From Girardinichthys multiradiatus (lineage: Eukaryota > Chordata > Actinopteri > Cyprinodontiformes > Goodeidae), in NCBI RefSeq assembly GCF_021462225.1, contig NC_061797.1, positions 22,219,093 through 22,283,092 on the forward strand: DNA of 64,000 nucleotides, read 5' to 3'. The position numbers and the translations under genes are program-made. Positions within the stretch are counted from its first letter, which is position 1; each line of letters opens with the position of its first letter. Below the pieces are notes generated by a model. That model searched no databases. It was not told the origin of the DNA and worked only from the letters and a program-made list of their open reading frames with translations. Of the stretch, positions 11,566 through 22,410 are shown piece after piece.

Positions 11566-14253
11566 CTTCCGCCGTTTCTGATGGGGATACTTATTTTATC
11601 CAAATTAAACAATGAGCTACAGGCCAGTAATCCGAACCCTAAACTGATCAGATGTGCGACTTGAACATTGCTTTTCATTATAAAACTGAGCAAATCTTTT
11701 GATCCAAGGTGGTGTGTTTGTTTTCTGTACATATGAGTGTGTGTGTGTCTGTCCACCCCCTCGCCTTAAAGGATCCTTTAGAGATGGTTTTGTCCCATGT
11801 GAAGCTTCACATCTGAATGGGTCGTGGCCGGTTGAGGTGAGTTCAGTTGACCTCGGGGTCGTGCTGAGACAATGGTGGTCAAGCTTCTATAGGAAGAACA
11901 AAACAGAGACCCCCGGGCTCGTGGCCCCTGACGTGGGAGGGGGTTACATGTGGTAGGACATTTTAGAATGAAGGGGAAGAGGTACTCAATCTATCTGAGG
12001 GAATGTTTTGGTATCAAATACAAACTTGATCAGAAAAGTGCTGCAAGCTTGGTGATTTTGGTTGTCTTTTGAATCTGGGAAGACACCGTTTATGTTAAAA
12101 AGAAGAAAAAAATATATAAATATATATATTAATATCATACTGTGAGAATTATGTCATGACTTAAGGTGCATTAGATATATTTAAAGTATCACAAAAAAGT
12201 TGCCTTGGCATTTGCTACCTGAATTGTCGATAAATCTTTCACACCATTTGTGCAGAGAGCTTGGAGCTCAGAGCAGAGGGGGAGGTCTAAAGAAGGAGAG
12301 CTGTAAGCTTTTATTTGACCCCATGGGACGATGTGAAGTCTACAACCTCACCCACCCCCCACCTCACTTCCATATGCAGAGGAACTACTGGCTTTGTGTG
12401 GGGGGTTGGGGGTCATGACTGAGCGCTCCCACTCCCATGGTGTGGAGTGGATAAGAGCAGTCAGGGTGAGGTGCTGTCCAGATCTCTGTCAGTCAGGTGA
12501 CTAGGGATTAATGTTTAACACAGATTTTTGGATAAAGTGGACCAAATCTTGTGCTCTGTCTTTGTCTGACTTAATGAACCACCAATCTGCAGTGAAAAAG
12601 AACATAAAACCTGTGGCACGTAGCGTGGCACGAGCCTTTTCATCCACTATGGTAACCTCTGTGGAAAAACAAGCCATTTTCAAACAACAGAAACCTCAGC
12701 AATAGGGAAGCAAGAGGTTCCACTGACAGTTCAAAAATAATCTTGTGTTTACAGTACAGTATTTAGTTTGATGGTTCCCTCTGCTGGCCACATTATATAC
12801 TGTAATGTATTCATTTTTTTTTTTAAACATTCAATTTATAATTAAATGGGCTTCAGCAGCAAAAACCTCGAGCTGCAAGCCTTTTCTTGCAAAAATGTGT
12901 TGTTGTTAGCACACTTACATGATCTAAAATATGAAATGCAAAACAAACAAGACCTGCTTGTGAATACCTTCTGTTTATGTAAAATCTCTCCAATGCATGA
13001 CATGAAACCACAATTATAATCTTAATCACCCTGTGGTTCAGTTTAACAGGGTGGATAGAGTAGGGAATCTGGATGCTTGTTGGGATCATCTGTGACTTCT
13101 TTGTCATCAAACTCCTTTGAAAACAATTCTTTTTGTCATTAATTTTGCTGCTTCCATATTTATGCTGTGCACAAAGACATCTTTGAAGAGACTTTCACTG
13201 GCACAGGAGAGTGTTCTGTGCAGCTTTTGTTGGTGGATTTACCCTGCAGCTAAGATGCTGTGGCCAAATGGCCACTTTGGGCCTTGGAGAGGTTTAACAA
13301 AAACTGCCTCTTGAGTAAAACTCCGAATAATTTATCTGACATCAAAAAATGTTTTTTTTTTCTTTTAAACCAGCTGTAAAACGTATAGACTGTAGAAGTA
13401 ATATGTTACCACTGCAATGCAGCAGAGGAGGATGGGAGTTTATCATCCTTCTGAGTTGGTGACTTCAGTGTTTACAGAAGAAAGAGGTTTATAATGAAAT
13501 GCTACTGAGGCATTCTTCTTTTGCATTGTTTTTCCATGTCTACAAAGAGTCTTAATGAGGATGAACTAGACTTAAAGATTTCCCATGAATCAGGAATGAA
13601 TTTAAAAATACTTCTGTTTAGAAGGCAGGAATTTAAGCCACATAAGGCAGTGAAGTTTAAGAGCTCAGAGTTGACATTTCCCAAATTTTGAAATATTAAA
13701 AATAATTCACAACTAAAAATACGAGCCATAGACAATTATTTTGCTTCTCAATTGCCTGAAATAAATACAGAAAGAAACTGAATGTGTGAGCTTCAGTGCA
13801 GGATTTACTGCAGTATTTGCTTTTGATGTGGTTTGACACCTTTGCTTGTGAAACATTCAGCATGTTAGATTTAATTAGAGAAAAGTTTAGAATTTCTAGT
13901 ATTTTTCTATGAGTTCTGCCATTTTTTTACAAGTCTAAATTGCTTAAAGAGCATAATTAGATAATAACCCTACAAACTGAGGCATTTGTAGTTTTTGTGT
14001 GTGAAAAGTACTTGAATGTTTCTAAAGAAGAAATGCAAAAACGTCACAAAAACTAAACTCAACATATAGAAAGCTATAGTTAGCTTCAATGTATATTTTT
14101 TTTCAACAAATTCTCAGTTTGAAGTTGTTTTAAATATGTTTTTAGAAATGTAAAGAAACTGTTTCTTGCTGAAGTTTTAGTTTGGTGCTTCGTCAAGCTA
14201 AGCAGATCAAGCAAATGAACAGCTTTCTCTTATATGTGTAAATTTTTGAATTC

Positions 14254-14275
14254 TTATATATATATATATATATAA
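14254..14275. repeat. (AT)n microsatellite
   Basis: A run of about ten TA dinucleotides in an AT-rich setting. Confidence 0.85.
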
Positions 14276-14495
14276 AACTTTCTTAAAAATTTGATAAAAA
14301 AATCAAAAATCACTATTATCCTATTTTATCCACAATAAACAAATAAATATATCAAAGTATTTAGAATCTGTGTTTATTTCCAGGCCATTTGCTAGGGATT
14401 TATATTTTTGCTCAATGGTGCAAAAAAAAAAAAAAAACCCAAAAACAGCAAGCTGGTAAAACAGACATAGAACAAATCTTTCCAGCCGTGAAAAA

Positions 14496-14585
14496 AAACT
14501 ACATACAGAAATATACAGACATAAACATATAAACATAGACAAACTACATACAGAAATATACAGACATAAACATATAAACATAGAC
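14496..14585. repeat. Two-copy 45-bp tandem repeat
   Basis: The unit beginning aaactacatacagaaatata occupies 14496-14540 and is repeated exactly at 14541-14585. It produces a duplicated minus-strand peptide pattern (MFICLCLYISVCS) that is not a gene. Confidence 0.9.
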
Positions 14586-15409
14586 ACATATAAAATAAAA
14601 ATAAAAAGATTTAGCGTGTATTGATATCTGTGTGCACAGGGTCCAAATTCTTCAATTAAATAAAACAAATGTATCATTCTATTGTCAGTGCTGGTTTCTT
14701 TAATGCATGTTTTTTTACTTATTAAGTTAGTACAGACATTGCACAATTTTTTTTTTTCTTTAAAGAACATCAGAAAATATACAAATAATAATAACTAAGC
14801 AAACTTTGTAAACCCAAATAAAATAACTTGTAGGGAAAAAAAAGTTTAATTTGATAGTAAAATGACCAAAACATAGCTATGAAATGACCTTTTTTTGTCT
14901 CCGTTTGAGACTGAAAGATATTGAATTAATTTATGAGCTGTGGTTCAACATGTGCAACACTAGCACGATGTTAGGTAATTATAATTAGTTGTGGAGCAGC
15001 AACAGGTTAATTAATTGCTTTGTTTTTCCAGTTGCACACAAGGCAGCTAAACATTTACATGTGATCTAATTAGTTTGAGCATTCTGCGATATTTGCTTCA
15101 CACCAATTAAATCTTAAAGGTGAGCTCTTAATTTCTGTTGTTCTTTTTTTCTGTAAAACGTAAATGGCCATCAACGTGCATAATGAGTTTACTTTCTTTT
15201 TGAGTATTATTTAAAGGCGTCTAAAAATAGAGCGCTTTTTTCTGTGCGTCCCTCTCCCCTTGCTTCAGAAAGCAGCCTGTTTGGCAGGAGAAATGTCGGA
15301 AGTGCCGTAGTTTATGTATGCTAATAGGGGGAGTTGGGGGTTGTAGCTAGATATTTACGTTCAGTGGGAGCCGCCCTTCATTCACCCACATGGTTACCAA
15401 CTGGTCGCC

Positions 15410-15417
15410 TTCGCGCC
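15410..15417. promoter_or_regulatory. E2F-like site
   Basis: TTCGCGCC, whose reverse reads GGCGCGAA, matches the E2F consensus core. It is about 1.57 kb upstream of miR-17. Confidence 0.35.
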
Positions 15418-16191
15418 ACTTTCTTAACCCCGCAATCATTTATAAGAAGCTTCTCTGGGGTCCAAATGGGCTCTTAGTTCGTTCCGATTTCACTTTGTGT
15501 TTCGTTTTAGTCCGCTGTTTGAAAAGTTTTCGGGATGGTAGCGGTTTTATTCGCCTCTTTTGTCGGCGTGAGACCAGCAGCCCGAGCAAGTGAGCGAAGA
15601 TGGTGGATTTCGGCTGGTGAGTGGAGCGCATGTTTATCGGTAAGGAAGTCGGGTGTGAGCGAGTGTTTTAGTGAAAGAAATCTCCCGTGTTGTGCATTGC
15701 GCGCCTTTGCCGTGTTTTTTCTTTCCCCCCCGTGCTTGTGTTGTGCTGCAAGCATAAACGCACAACCTAAACGGCGTGTTGGCGATGAAAACAGAGTAGC
15801 GTGAGGCGCATGGCAGTCCCCTCAGCTCCACCATTGAGGGAATGAGGGAGATTTGAAAAAGCGGCGTGGAGCTTTCTCCGCTGCGTGTCGAACGGGTTTG
15901 CGTGGAAAAATACCCGGCCTGTCGATTATAGCAGAATGCACTTAAAGACACGAGTGTAAAGTTAGTTTGTAAAAATGTGCTCTAATTGCTTCTGAGTGTC
16001 GAGTGCAGTGGTGTGTGAGTTAAAGTGCCCCCCAGAACAAAGCAGCAGCACATGGGGCAGCTATAGGCCGCGCGTTTTAGCTTAGCTAGCCTAGCCTGTA
16101 CGCATCAGCATACAAGTTCACGATGATTTCAGTCCCCACACTTCAAAAGTACAAGTTGACGCTTAATGTAGCTTATAGAGCACCAAACCAA

Positions 16192-16197
16192 CACGTG
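16192..16197. promoter_or_regulatory. Canonical E-box CACGTG
   Basis: A palindromic CACGTG about 780 bases upstream of miR-17. MYC is known to act through E-boxes upstream of mammalian miR-17-92; occupancy here is unknown. Confidence 0.4.
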
Positions 16198-16620
16198 GTT
16201 TTTGGTTCCTTTTTAAAAGTGTTTGCTAGTTGTTGATTAGCGGCTAATTCATGTCCAACTGAAGGCTAGTTGTGTTTTTAATTTTATCAGCAGTTTATTT
16301 TCACCAATACCACACTCCACCCTGCACCACTATAGCTATAATGACTGTTAGAAGTTAACAGTTTTGTTTGTTTGTTTTTTTTTAATCAAGCAAACAGCAG
16401 TTCGTAGCAGCTAAGCTACCTGCGGATGCTGCACCGACACGAACCACAGCCTTGTTTTGTTTTTATTTTTCCTCATGGCGACCGAACCACACGTCACGTT
16501 TTGATCTGTTCATAAACATTACGAAGCTGTGAGTTACATCCCCCCTGCTTTCAGGAGTACTTGCTGTATTATCTTGCCTCATTTAAAGTCGTTTGAAGTG
16601 CTAACGTTGGCGCACTTCGA

Positions 16621-16681
16621 GGCGCCATGTTAGAAGATGTGGGGGAGGGGTGAATGGCTTTGGCCGTTGTGCGCAGGCGCA
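16621..16681. promoter_or_regulatory. YY1-like and NRF1-like motif pair
   Basis: GGCGCCATGTT at 16621-16631 reads AACATGGCGCC in reverse, close to the YY1 consensus. TGCGCAGGCGCA at 16670-16681 is a near-perfect palindromic NRF1-type site. Both are typical of TATA-less CpG promoters and lie about 300 bases upstream of miR-17, which suggests a second, internal start site. Confidence 0.4.
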
Positions 16682-16967
16682 GCAGCGGTACTGCTCATTC
16701 ATGTTTTCAGCGACCTCGTGTTGCTCTTAAACTAAAACAGTCATAACACCACGGCCCATGATGGCATTTAGACCTTACTATTAGTGTCCTAGACTTCGAC
16801 CCCTAACTTTTATGCTGCGTCCTATTGCGTCGCCTTTAATCTCAGTTGTCCTAATTTGTTTTCTTTGTTTCACTTTCCTGTTTTCAGATTCACCACGAGG
16901 TGCAGAGCCCCCATGCTGTGGACATTTGGGACCATCTCCGCTTTAATGGAGAGCAGTGATGCAGTCT

Positions 16968-17045
16968 GTGCATTGCCAAAGTGCTTACAGTGCAGGTAGT
17001 AATATATGATACCTACTGCAGTGGAGGCACTTACAGCAATACACT
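16968..17045 (+). ncRNA. mir17: pre-miR-17
   Basis: The 5p guide lies at 16977-16999 (starts CAAAGTGCTTACAG) and matches the human miR-17-5p sequence as I know it at every base. The 3p arm at 17015-17036 (starts ACTGCAGTGGAGGC) pairs with it across a short AT-rich loop. Seed AAAGUGC. Confidence 0.95.
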
Positions 17046-17096
17046 GACACTTGTTTACAAATCATTTTTGTTTTTGCTTTAATGTCACTTGAAGTA

Positions 17097-17183
17097 CTGT
17101 CTTTGTGCTAAGGTGCATCTAGTGCAGATAGTGAAATAGACTAGCACCTACTGCCCTAAGTGCTCCTTCTGGCATAAGGGGCT
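17097..17183 (+). ncRNA. mir18a: pre-miR-18a
   Basis: The 5p guide is at 17109-17131 (starts TAAGGTGCATCTAG) and the 3p arm at 17150-17172 (starts ACTGCCCTAAGTGC). Both arms match the known miR-18a arms. Seed AAGGUGC. Confidence 0.95.
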
Positions 17184-17234
17184 GTGATATGCACCACCAA
17201 GTCATTGCTAATTACTAATTGGACACAAATGTCT

Positions 17235-17318
17235 TGCAGTTCACTGCTAGTTTTGCATAGTTGCACTACAAGAATAGATGAGTTGTGCAAATCTATGCAA
17301 AACTGATGGTGGCCTGCT
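17235..17318 (+). ncRNA. mir19a: pre-miR-19a
   Basis: The guide is the 3p arm at 17284-17306 (starts TGTGCAAATCTATGC). The passenger 5p arm is at 17249-17270 (starts AGTTTTGCATAGTTGC). The single base T in AATCTATG, against C in miR-19b, identifies it as 19a. Seed GUGCAAA. Confidence 0.95.
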
Positions 17319-17447
17319 TGCTCTACACCTGTTTTAGATTCTTTGTTTTTGGGGGTGTCACGTCAAGCACATCACTGCATAGTACGCCGCAAACTTTTAT
17401 AAAGAGCACAAGGATTGCTTGCTGGTTCTCATCCAATGACCACAGTT

Positions 17448-17530
17448 TGTGGAGTACTAAAGTGCTTATAGTGCAGGTAGTGTTTGTCCCCATATCTACT
17501 GCAATGTAAGCACTTGAAGTATTTCCAACT
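17448..17530 (+). ncRNA. mir20a: pre-miR-20a
   Basis: The 5p guide is at 17458-17480 (starts TAAAGTGCTTATAG). The 3p arm is at 17498-17519 (starts ACTGCAATGTAAGC). It shares the AAAGUGC seed with miR-17. Confidence 0.95.
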
Positions 17531-17578
17531 GTATATTCTTGCAGTCTGGGCTGTGTAGTCGAAGACAAATCTGTTAAT

Positions 17579-17664
17579 CGTCGCTTGGTCAGTTTTGCTG
17601 GTTTGCATTCAGCTTCAACAGATGTGTGCTGTGCAAATCCATGCAAAACTGATTACGTTGACGG
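17579..17664 (+). ncRNA. mir19b: pre-miR-19b
   Basis: The 3p guide is at 17630-17652 (starts TGTGCAAATCCATGC). The 5p arm is at 17591-17612 (starts AGTTTTGCTGGTTTGC). Seed GUGCAAA, shared with miR-19a. Confidence 0.95.
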
Positions 17665-17711
17665 GCCATGTTCTCCTCAGTGAAACTGTCCTGCTTGGGT
17701 GTCTTGAGATG

Positions 17712-17795
17712 TCCTGTCCTATTCAGGTGGGGATCGGTGGCAATGCTGTACTGCTGGAGGTATTGCACTTGTCCCGGCCTGTAAAGGAGCGGGGA
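17712..17795 (+). ncRNA. mir92a: pre-miR-92a
   Basis: The 3p guide is at 17761-17782 (starts TATTGCACTTGTCCC). The 5p arm is at 17725-17747 (starts AGGTGGGGATCGGTGG). Seed AUUGCAC; it is the last member of the cluster, as in other vertebrates. Confidence 0.95.
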
Positions 17796-18593
17796 GCTGA
17801 CCTGACCTCAACCTAGCCAAACTGTTGCATTCCTATGATGTCCTGTGTTTCTGTAATCTGTACGAGCTGCATGCATGTTGCCATTTTGTGTTCCCATTTC
17901 ATCTGGGTCCTTGTGAGGTTGAAAATAAAAAAAAAGTTAAAGCAAAATGACTTTTCTGATTTATTCAGTGTGCTGTATTATGTTGCTACTTTAATTTATC
18001 TTTAACCGTGAAAAGTAACAATGTTTACTTAAGAGTAATAAAACGAGATGAACTAATTTATGGCTATAGACAGGCAAATCATTTATGCTGAACAACTGCA
18101 TTTAGTTTGGTTTAAATTGTACAAGGTAATTTCTCATTATTTGACATTAACATTAAGCTTGCAGAAAACGAGTGTTTAAATCTTAGTTATAATGGGGGTT
18201 ATGGCTTAATTGCAGCCTTTAATTTGAATTCGGATCTATATATATTTTTTTAATATAGGAAATGAGATTTTGATGAAATTGGGTGTCCACTAGATGGCGC
18301 CATGGGATGGTTTTTAAGCATCCCGCATCTGCGCTCAGGTAACCTGCTGGCACCGCCTCTGATTTTGGACCAGCCAACTTGGGCAGCTCTCAGAGAAGTC
18401 ACCGCTGGAAAATTTAAATCGTCAGGATTTAAACCTGATTCGGACAGGGACAATCTCAAACATGGCCTATTCCTGTTTCTGAAACCCGCAATGAGGACCC
18501 GTCCGATACCTGCCTGCATGTTTCTGAAAAAAGGGACTTGACTTCAAACCAGCTCCACAATCTCTGGATCATTAAGCAGGAATTTTTACTAAG
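17796..18593 (+). promoter_or_regulatory. Gap between miR-92a and gpc5: poly(A) signal, then gpc5 promoter/5' UTR
   Basis: AATAAA at 17924-17929 could end the microRNA host transcript. About 18.29-18.54 kb is GC-richer and probably belongs to the gpc5 promoter or 5' UTR. A 79-codon open frame (18302-18541) ends 52 bases before the gpc5 start and could act as an upstream ORF, but a similar open frame on the opposite strand suggests chance. I see no TATA box that I would trust. Confidence 0.45.
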
Positions 18594-18741
18594 ATGAGTG
18601 CGCTATTGATGTGCTGCGTTTTACTGCTGTGTTTATGCGGATCAGGACTCGGAGAGCTGGACAAATGCAGCGAGGTCCATAAAGTTTTTCAAGTCAGGCA
18701 AATCGGACCAAATCAGATTTTGCCTTCAAGTCCAAGATCGG
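18594..18741 (+). CDS. gpc5: gpc5 exon 1: signal peptide and mature N-terminus
   Basis: The ATG opens a hydrophobic leader (LLMCCVLLLCLCGSGLG) followed by ELDKCSEVHKVFQVRQIGPN, the glypican N-terminal cysteine and helix. SPRSG ends the exon in phase 1 at a gtaagc donor. The frame continuing to 18905 is intron read-through. Confidence 0.9.
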
Positions 18742-19244
18742 GTAAGCGGAGCAGTTGGATCTTCAGATATCTGAAGTTTTCCGAACTTCTGGTTAATGGC
18801 ACATTTGATGAAAAAATAACATTGTATAGCGCTGGTTATAAATACAAAATTTGCCAAGTGATTATGTGCGCATTACCAGGGGGGAGAGGAACGCTTTACT
18901 ATTAAAACAAAAAAAAAAACGTTTGTCATAAATCACTCTTCTTGCTAATTGCTGCTGATCAACTGGAGTTCATTTTGAGATCAGTTTTGATTTGTGGTGC
19001 AGGAGCAGTGCTGTAATATTTGTTTCACACACACCTGATACCTGAACAGATCAGAGAAAAGCCGAGACGTTTAGTCGTATCATAAAAATCCTAGAGTCAT
19101 AACCAGCTGTCAAATGCACAAGTTGATGGTTTGAGCTTTTTTGCAGCTGGTTAACCTATTGACCCATTGAGTTAATTACAGTACAAACTTTTATCATCTT
19201 TTATTATACCATGGCAAATTTGAGTACACATAAACACAATTCAC

Positions 19245-19720
19245 TGCAGAGGTGGGCAGAGTACTGAGGGACTTGAGCAGTACTGTTTAAGTTGATTTAG
19301 TCTGTGAACATGACTTAATCAAACTAAAAATATGTGCAGTTTCTAGTACTTAAAATAATAACATAAAAACGTGTAAAAATAACACATTTGGGGTGAAGAA
19401 GCACAAATTTCCCACAATCAGTTTTCCACAACATAAAAGCAATACTTACAGAGGGTAATGTGTACTTGTTGGAACTTTGCAAAGTACTTCCAGTGACCTC
19501 CAAATGTCACAACAGAATCCGCTGAGAGAAGATGCATTTTTGGTTAAAACAAGCTTGTTCTTCATTCGGTGAAGTAAGTAGAGGTGGGTATAGTAGCCAG
19601 AAATTGTACTCAGGTAAGAGTAGCGTTACTTAATATTACTCAAGTGGAAGTAAAAAGTATGGTGCAGTAAAATTACTGCTAGAAGTACATTTATTTTCAA
19701 ACAGTTACTCAAACTACCAA
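19245..19720. repeat. Interspersed teleost repeat
   Basis: Contains aggtgggtatagtagccaga and ttactcaagtggaagtaaaaag, which resemble a repeat with 'gtactcaagtaagagta' words that I know to be widespread in fish. A similar start, aggtgggcagagtactgagg, occurs at 19251. Ends and family are uncertain. Confidence 0.45.
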
Positions 19721-21569
19721 CCTCTGTTTGAAAGCTAAAGCCCAACAGGAATTGTTAAATCCAGTAAAACAATGATTTCAAGGACAGCTGCTGAAATAGA
19801 AGAAAAAAAATGGGTGGTGCAAAACCTGAAACCTTAACGACAAGCACGACTGATAAAGTTAAAGACAATTTAATTAAGGTAATCAATTACTGTTTCATTG
19901 TAACTTTACATACAAAGGGACAATAATAGGCCTGTGCTGGATTTGTGGAGTTAACTGTGTTTGTGCTGGTATAAGTTGTTCTGCTTTAACCCTGTGACTT
20001 GACTAAAGCGGCTGAGATTATTTGTTGATTGAATTGTACAGAAACTCCCTCCCTCATTTGGGTGTTTGCTACAGATAAGTGGCTTTCGGGGATAAAAAGG
20101 TATTATTTTGTTTAAAGTTATGTAAACTCAGCCTCGCTTGGCTTTCTAAAAGCCACCCATGGTAATTATGTGTAAGATTTGCGAGGAATTATGGGTTTGG
20201 GTGTTTCACGTGGACTGTCATTGACTGAATGGCTTGCTGCTGTTGTTCCTGCTGCCCTCATTTTTGGTTGAAGAAAAGCTTAATGCCACCCTGCCACAAA
20301 ATGCCTATAAACTTTGTCTCCCTGACTCCTGACAGAAATGACAGAAAACCCTCAAGAACCTCCTAAACCTCTAAATAACCCCTTATAATTCCACATCCCC
20401 TCTCCTTGTGTGAGTCTCTGTGACTGGGCTGTCATAGCTGCAACTGAAATTTATTTTCACTGAGATAAATTGTTTACGCTGGGGTTATTTTGTTGTTTAA
20501 GAGATAATAAGAGCCTGTAAAAACACTTGCTACTGTTGCGAAATACCTCACTGCTGAACGTTCTCTCGTCACTTTATCGCATCTAAATCCATCGAGCCAT
20601 CGGAAAGACATGGATCACTCTCTTGATGGATTCAGATTGATGCTCAACAGATACATAAAAGTATATAGTAGGTGTTATTGTTGATGGTCGAGGAGGATCT
20701 TTGCACTTATTTATAATTGAGTGTGGGTCTGTAAAAAAACATCCTGCAGAAATTACCTCAGTCTGAGAGAAATATATATATATTTGACAATGGGAACAAT
20801 CACCAAAAAAACCTTATGTTTGGGTCAAAATGTAAAAGTAAAACTCCTGTCTGTAGCATATGGCGTGAAAATAGACCCCAGCATGTATTTAGGTGAAAAG
20901 TGCAAGGCTTATTTGGGAGACTTTGAATTCCAGAATATATGCCATCACTTGCTCTGCTCACCCTCAGACCTGGCGGGGAGTTAATAGCGTCTGACAACAG
21001 TCTGCAAACTCTGTCTGGGCTTGTTGTGGAAGCTTTTTTGCAAGGTTTTAGGTCTCCTTTGGGATGTGGTGATTGTCCCATATCTGGTGCACACTGGCTT
21101 GCATGCATGTGAAGGAAATCCAAGACCTCATCTGTTTGATTCAGTAACTGCTTATTTCAGATAAACTCTACAATCTAAAATCTTGATTTTCTGCTTCACC
21201 TTTGAGCTGTTAGATAAACATCAGTGGTGTTCGTGCTTATTTCTGTTTTTTATAAAAATACGGGTTTGCAATCAACAAATGACGCTCTTTGCAACCTCGT
21301 CCATTTGTTTTTCTTTTTACATCTGCCAGGGTGGAGGTTTTCAGTTGAGGTTGTCTGCCTGTCTCTGTGTGTGTAATCAACGTTACGGAAGAAGTCGTAG
21401 GCGAATTCCTATGAATTTTCTTTTGCCCGAGTAGTATTTTAGCCCATGGAATAATTCATAAACTTTTGGTGGTGATGCGTATCCATGACTTTTTTTTTCT
21501 ATGCCATCAGTGACACTATGTTGGGTGGCGGAGGTATGCAGTCTCTGACTGTATTCTTAATGAAATGTT

Positions 21570-22410
21570 TCCATATAGTCCTTTGCAAAAGTATTTATTC
21601 CCCTTAAACCTTTTCACATTTAGTTTCTTTATCACCACTAACTTTAATTTATTTTCTTGGGTTTTCATGTGACAGGTCAACACAAATTAGAAGAATGAGA
21701 ATCAGCTTTATTGGCCCAGACCATGCGCATAACAAGGAGTTTTAAGACTTGGGTTTTACATGCTCACAGCGTACAGACATTCAGTATAGATACATAAACT
21801 TCAGAGAGAATATTACAATGTTTAACTTAATATTTTTTCCCCCATTACCACATCATGATGCTGCCACCGCCATGCTTCTTGGTGGGAATGGTATACTCAG
21901 GGTGATTTGCAGTTAGTTTTCCGCCACACATACTGTTTCGCATGTAGGCAAAAACTGTCCCCTACATGGCTAACTTCTTATCACTTTTTCTCGCCGTTCG
22001 TCCATAAAGTCTGTATTTGTGGAGTGCACAAGTAACATTTTTCCTGTGAACATTTTTCCTGTGCCTTCTGAGCTGTGGGTCTCTTTTTCTCCCCCAGAGT
22101 TGCATTGGCCCTCCTGGCTGTTTCTCTGATTAATACTCAGCATGTGCATCAGTTTAGGTGGATGACCATGTATTTATAGGTTTGTGTTACTGTGAGACGT
22201 TTAAAGTTGGAGACATTGTTTTATAAGTTAACCCAACATTAAACTCCACAACCTTATCCCTGGCCTATCTGGTGAGTTCCTTGGTCTCCATGATGCTGTA
22301 TATTTTGTTATGCACAATAAACTCTTGAGGACACTTGAGTTTTATCAGGGGTATCAGAGTACAGGGGGCTGAGTACAAATGCATATATTTTATTTGTAAA
22401 AAATAAAAGT
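21570..22410 (-). mobile_element. Tc1/mariner relic (family A), minus strand, with nested repeat
   Basis: One end, tttgcaaaagtatttattcc (from 21593), and the other, gtatcagagtacagggggct (from 22353), are typical Tc1 termini. Inside, catcatgatgctgccaccgc (from 21852) is the reverse complement of the transposase HGGGSIMM segment. About 21.69-21.84 kb is a different repeat (gagaatcagctttattggcc) that appears to have inserted into it. No frame survives. Confidence 0.65.

Larger units (their letters stand above)
8926..15200. other. Intergenic region between efnb2 and the miR-17-92 locus
   Basis: I find no recognisable protein gene and no clear transposon relic in these 6.3 kb. Notable pieces are a GC-raised 58-codon frame at 10.8 kb, a purine-only tract at 11.24-11.56 kb, a moderately GC-rich, non-repetitive patch at 11.7-12.5 kb, an AT microsatellite at ~14.26 kb and a two-copy 45-bp tandem repeat at ~14.5 kb. 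Enhancers of efnb2 or of the microRNA host gene could lie here, but nothing visible proves it. Confidence 0.6.
15200..16968 (+). promoter_or_regulatory. CpG-richer probable promoter and host-transcript region of miR-17-92
   Basis: Composition shifts from AT-rich to CpG-containing from about 15.2 kb, peaking at 15.36-15.92 and 16.6-16.7 kb. Visible motifs: an E2F-type site TTCGCGCC at 15410, a canonical E-box CACGTG at 16192, a YY1-like GGCGCCATGTT at 16621 and an NRF1-like TGCGCAGGCGCA at 16670. MYC and E2F regulation of miR-17-92 is established in mammals; binding here is inference. A possible host-exon donor (ggctg/gtgagt) lies near 15617, and a good acceptor (ttcctgttttcag) ends at 16887, just before the microRNAs. 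Open frames at 15390-15951 overlap on both strands, as expected of low stop density in CpG-rich DNA, and I do not call them. Confidence 0.6.
16924..17800 (+). ncRNA. mir17hg: miR-17-92 microRNA cluster (six hairpins), host transcript mir17hg
   Basis: Six microRNA hairpins lie within about 0.82 kb on one strand, in the order miR-17, 18a, 19a, 20a, 19b, 92a, the same as in the mammalian cluster. They are expected to be made from one primary transcript, cut by Drosha/DGCR8 and Dicer and loaded into Argonaute. The cluster promotes proliferation and survival and is essential in heart, lung, B-cell and skeletal development in mammals. All four seed families are present (AAAGUGC, AAGGUGC, GUGCAAA, AUUGCAC). 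A possible poly(A) signal follows at 17924. The locus is directly upstream of gpc5, as in human 13q31. Confidence 0.97.

Noticed and set aside
11236..11756. Long minus-strand open frames rich in F, S and L (108 and 147 codons)
   Set aside because: They are the complement of a polypurine tract; composition alone keeps the frames open and no domain is present.
14321..14770. Minus-strand frame of 149 codons with repeated CLCLYISVCS
   Set aside because: It is produced by a two-copy 45-bp tandem repeat and poly(A) runs, not by a gene.
15390..15951. Several overlapping open frames on both strands at 15.4-15.95 kb
   Set aside because: CpG-rich promoter sequence has few stops; the frames overlap on opposite strands and show no domain.
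17285..17816. Open frames across the microRNA hairpins (74, 107 and 73 codons)
   Set aside because: The region is explained by the miR-19a, 20a, 19b and 92a hairpins.
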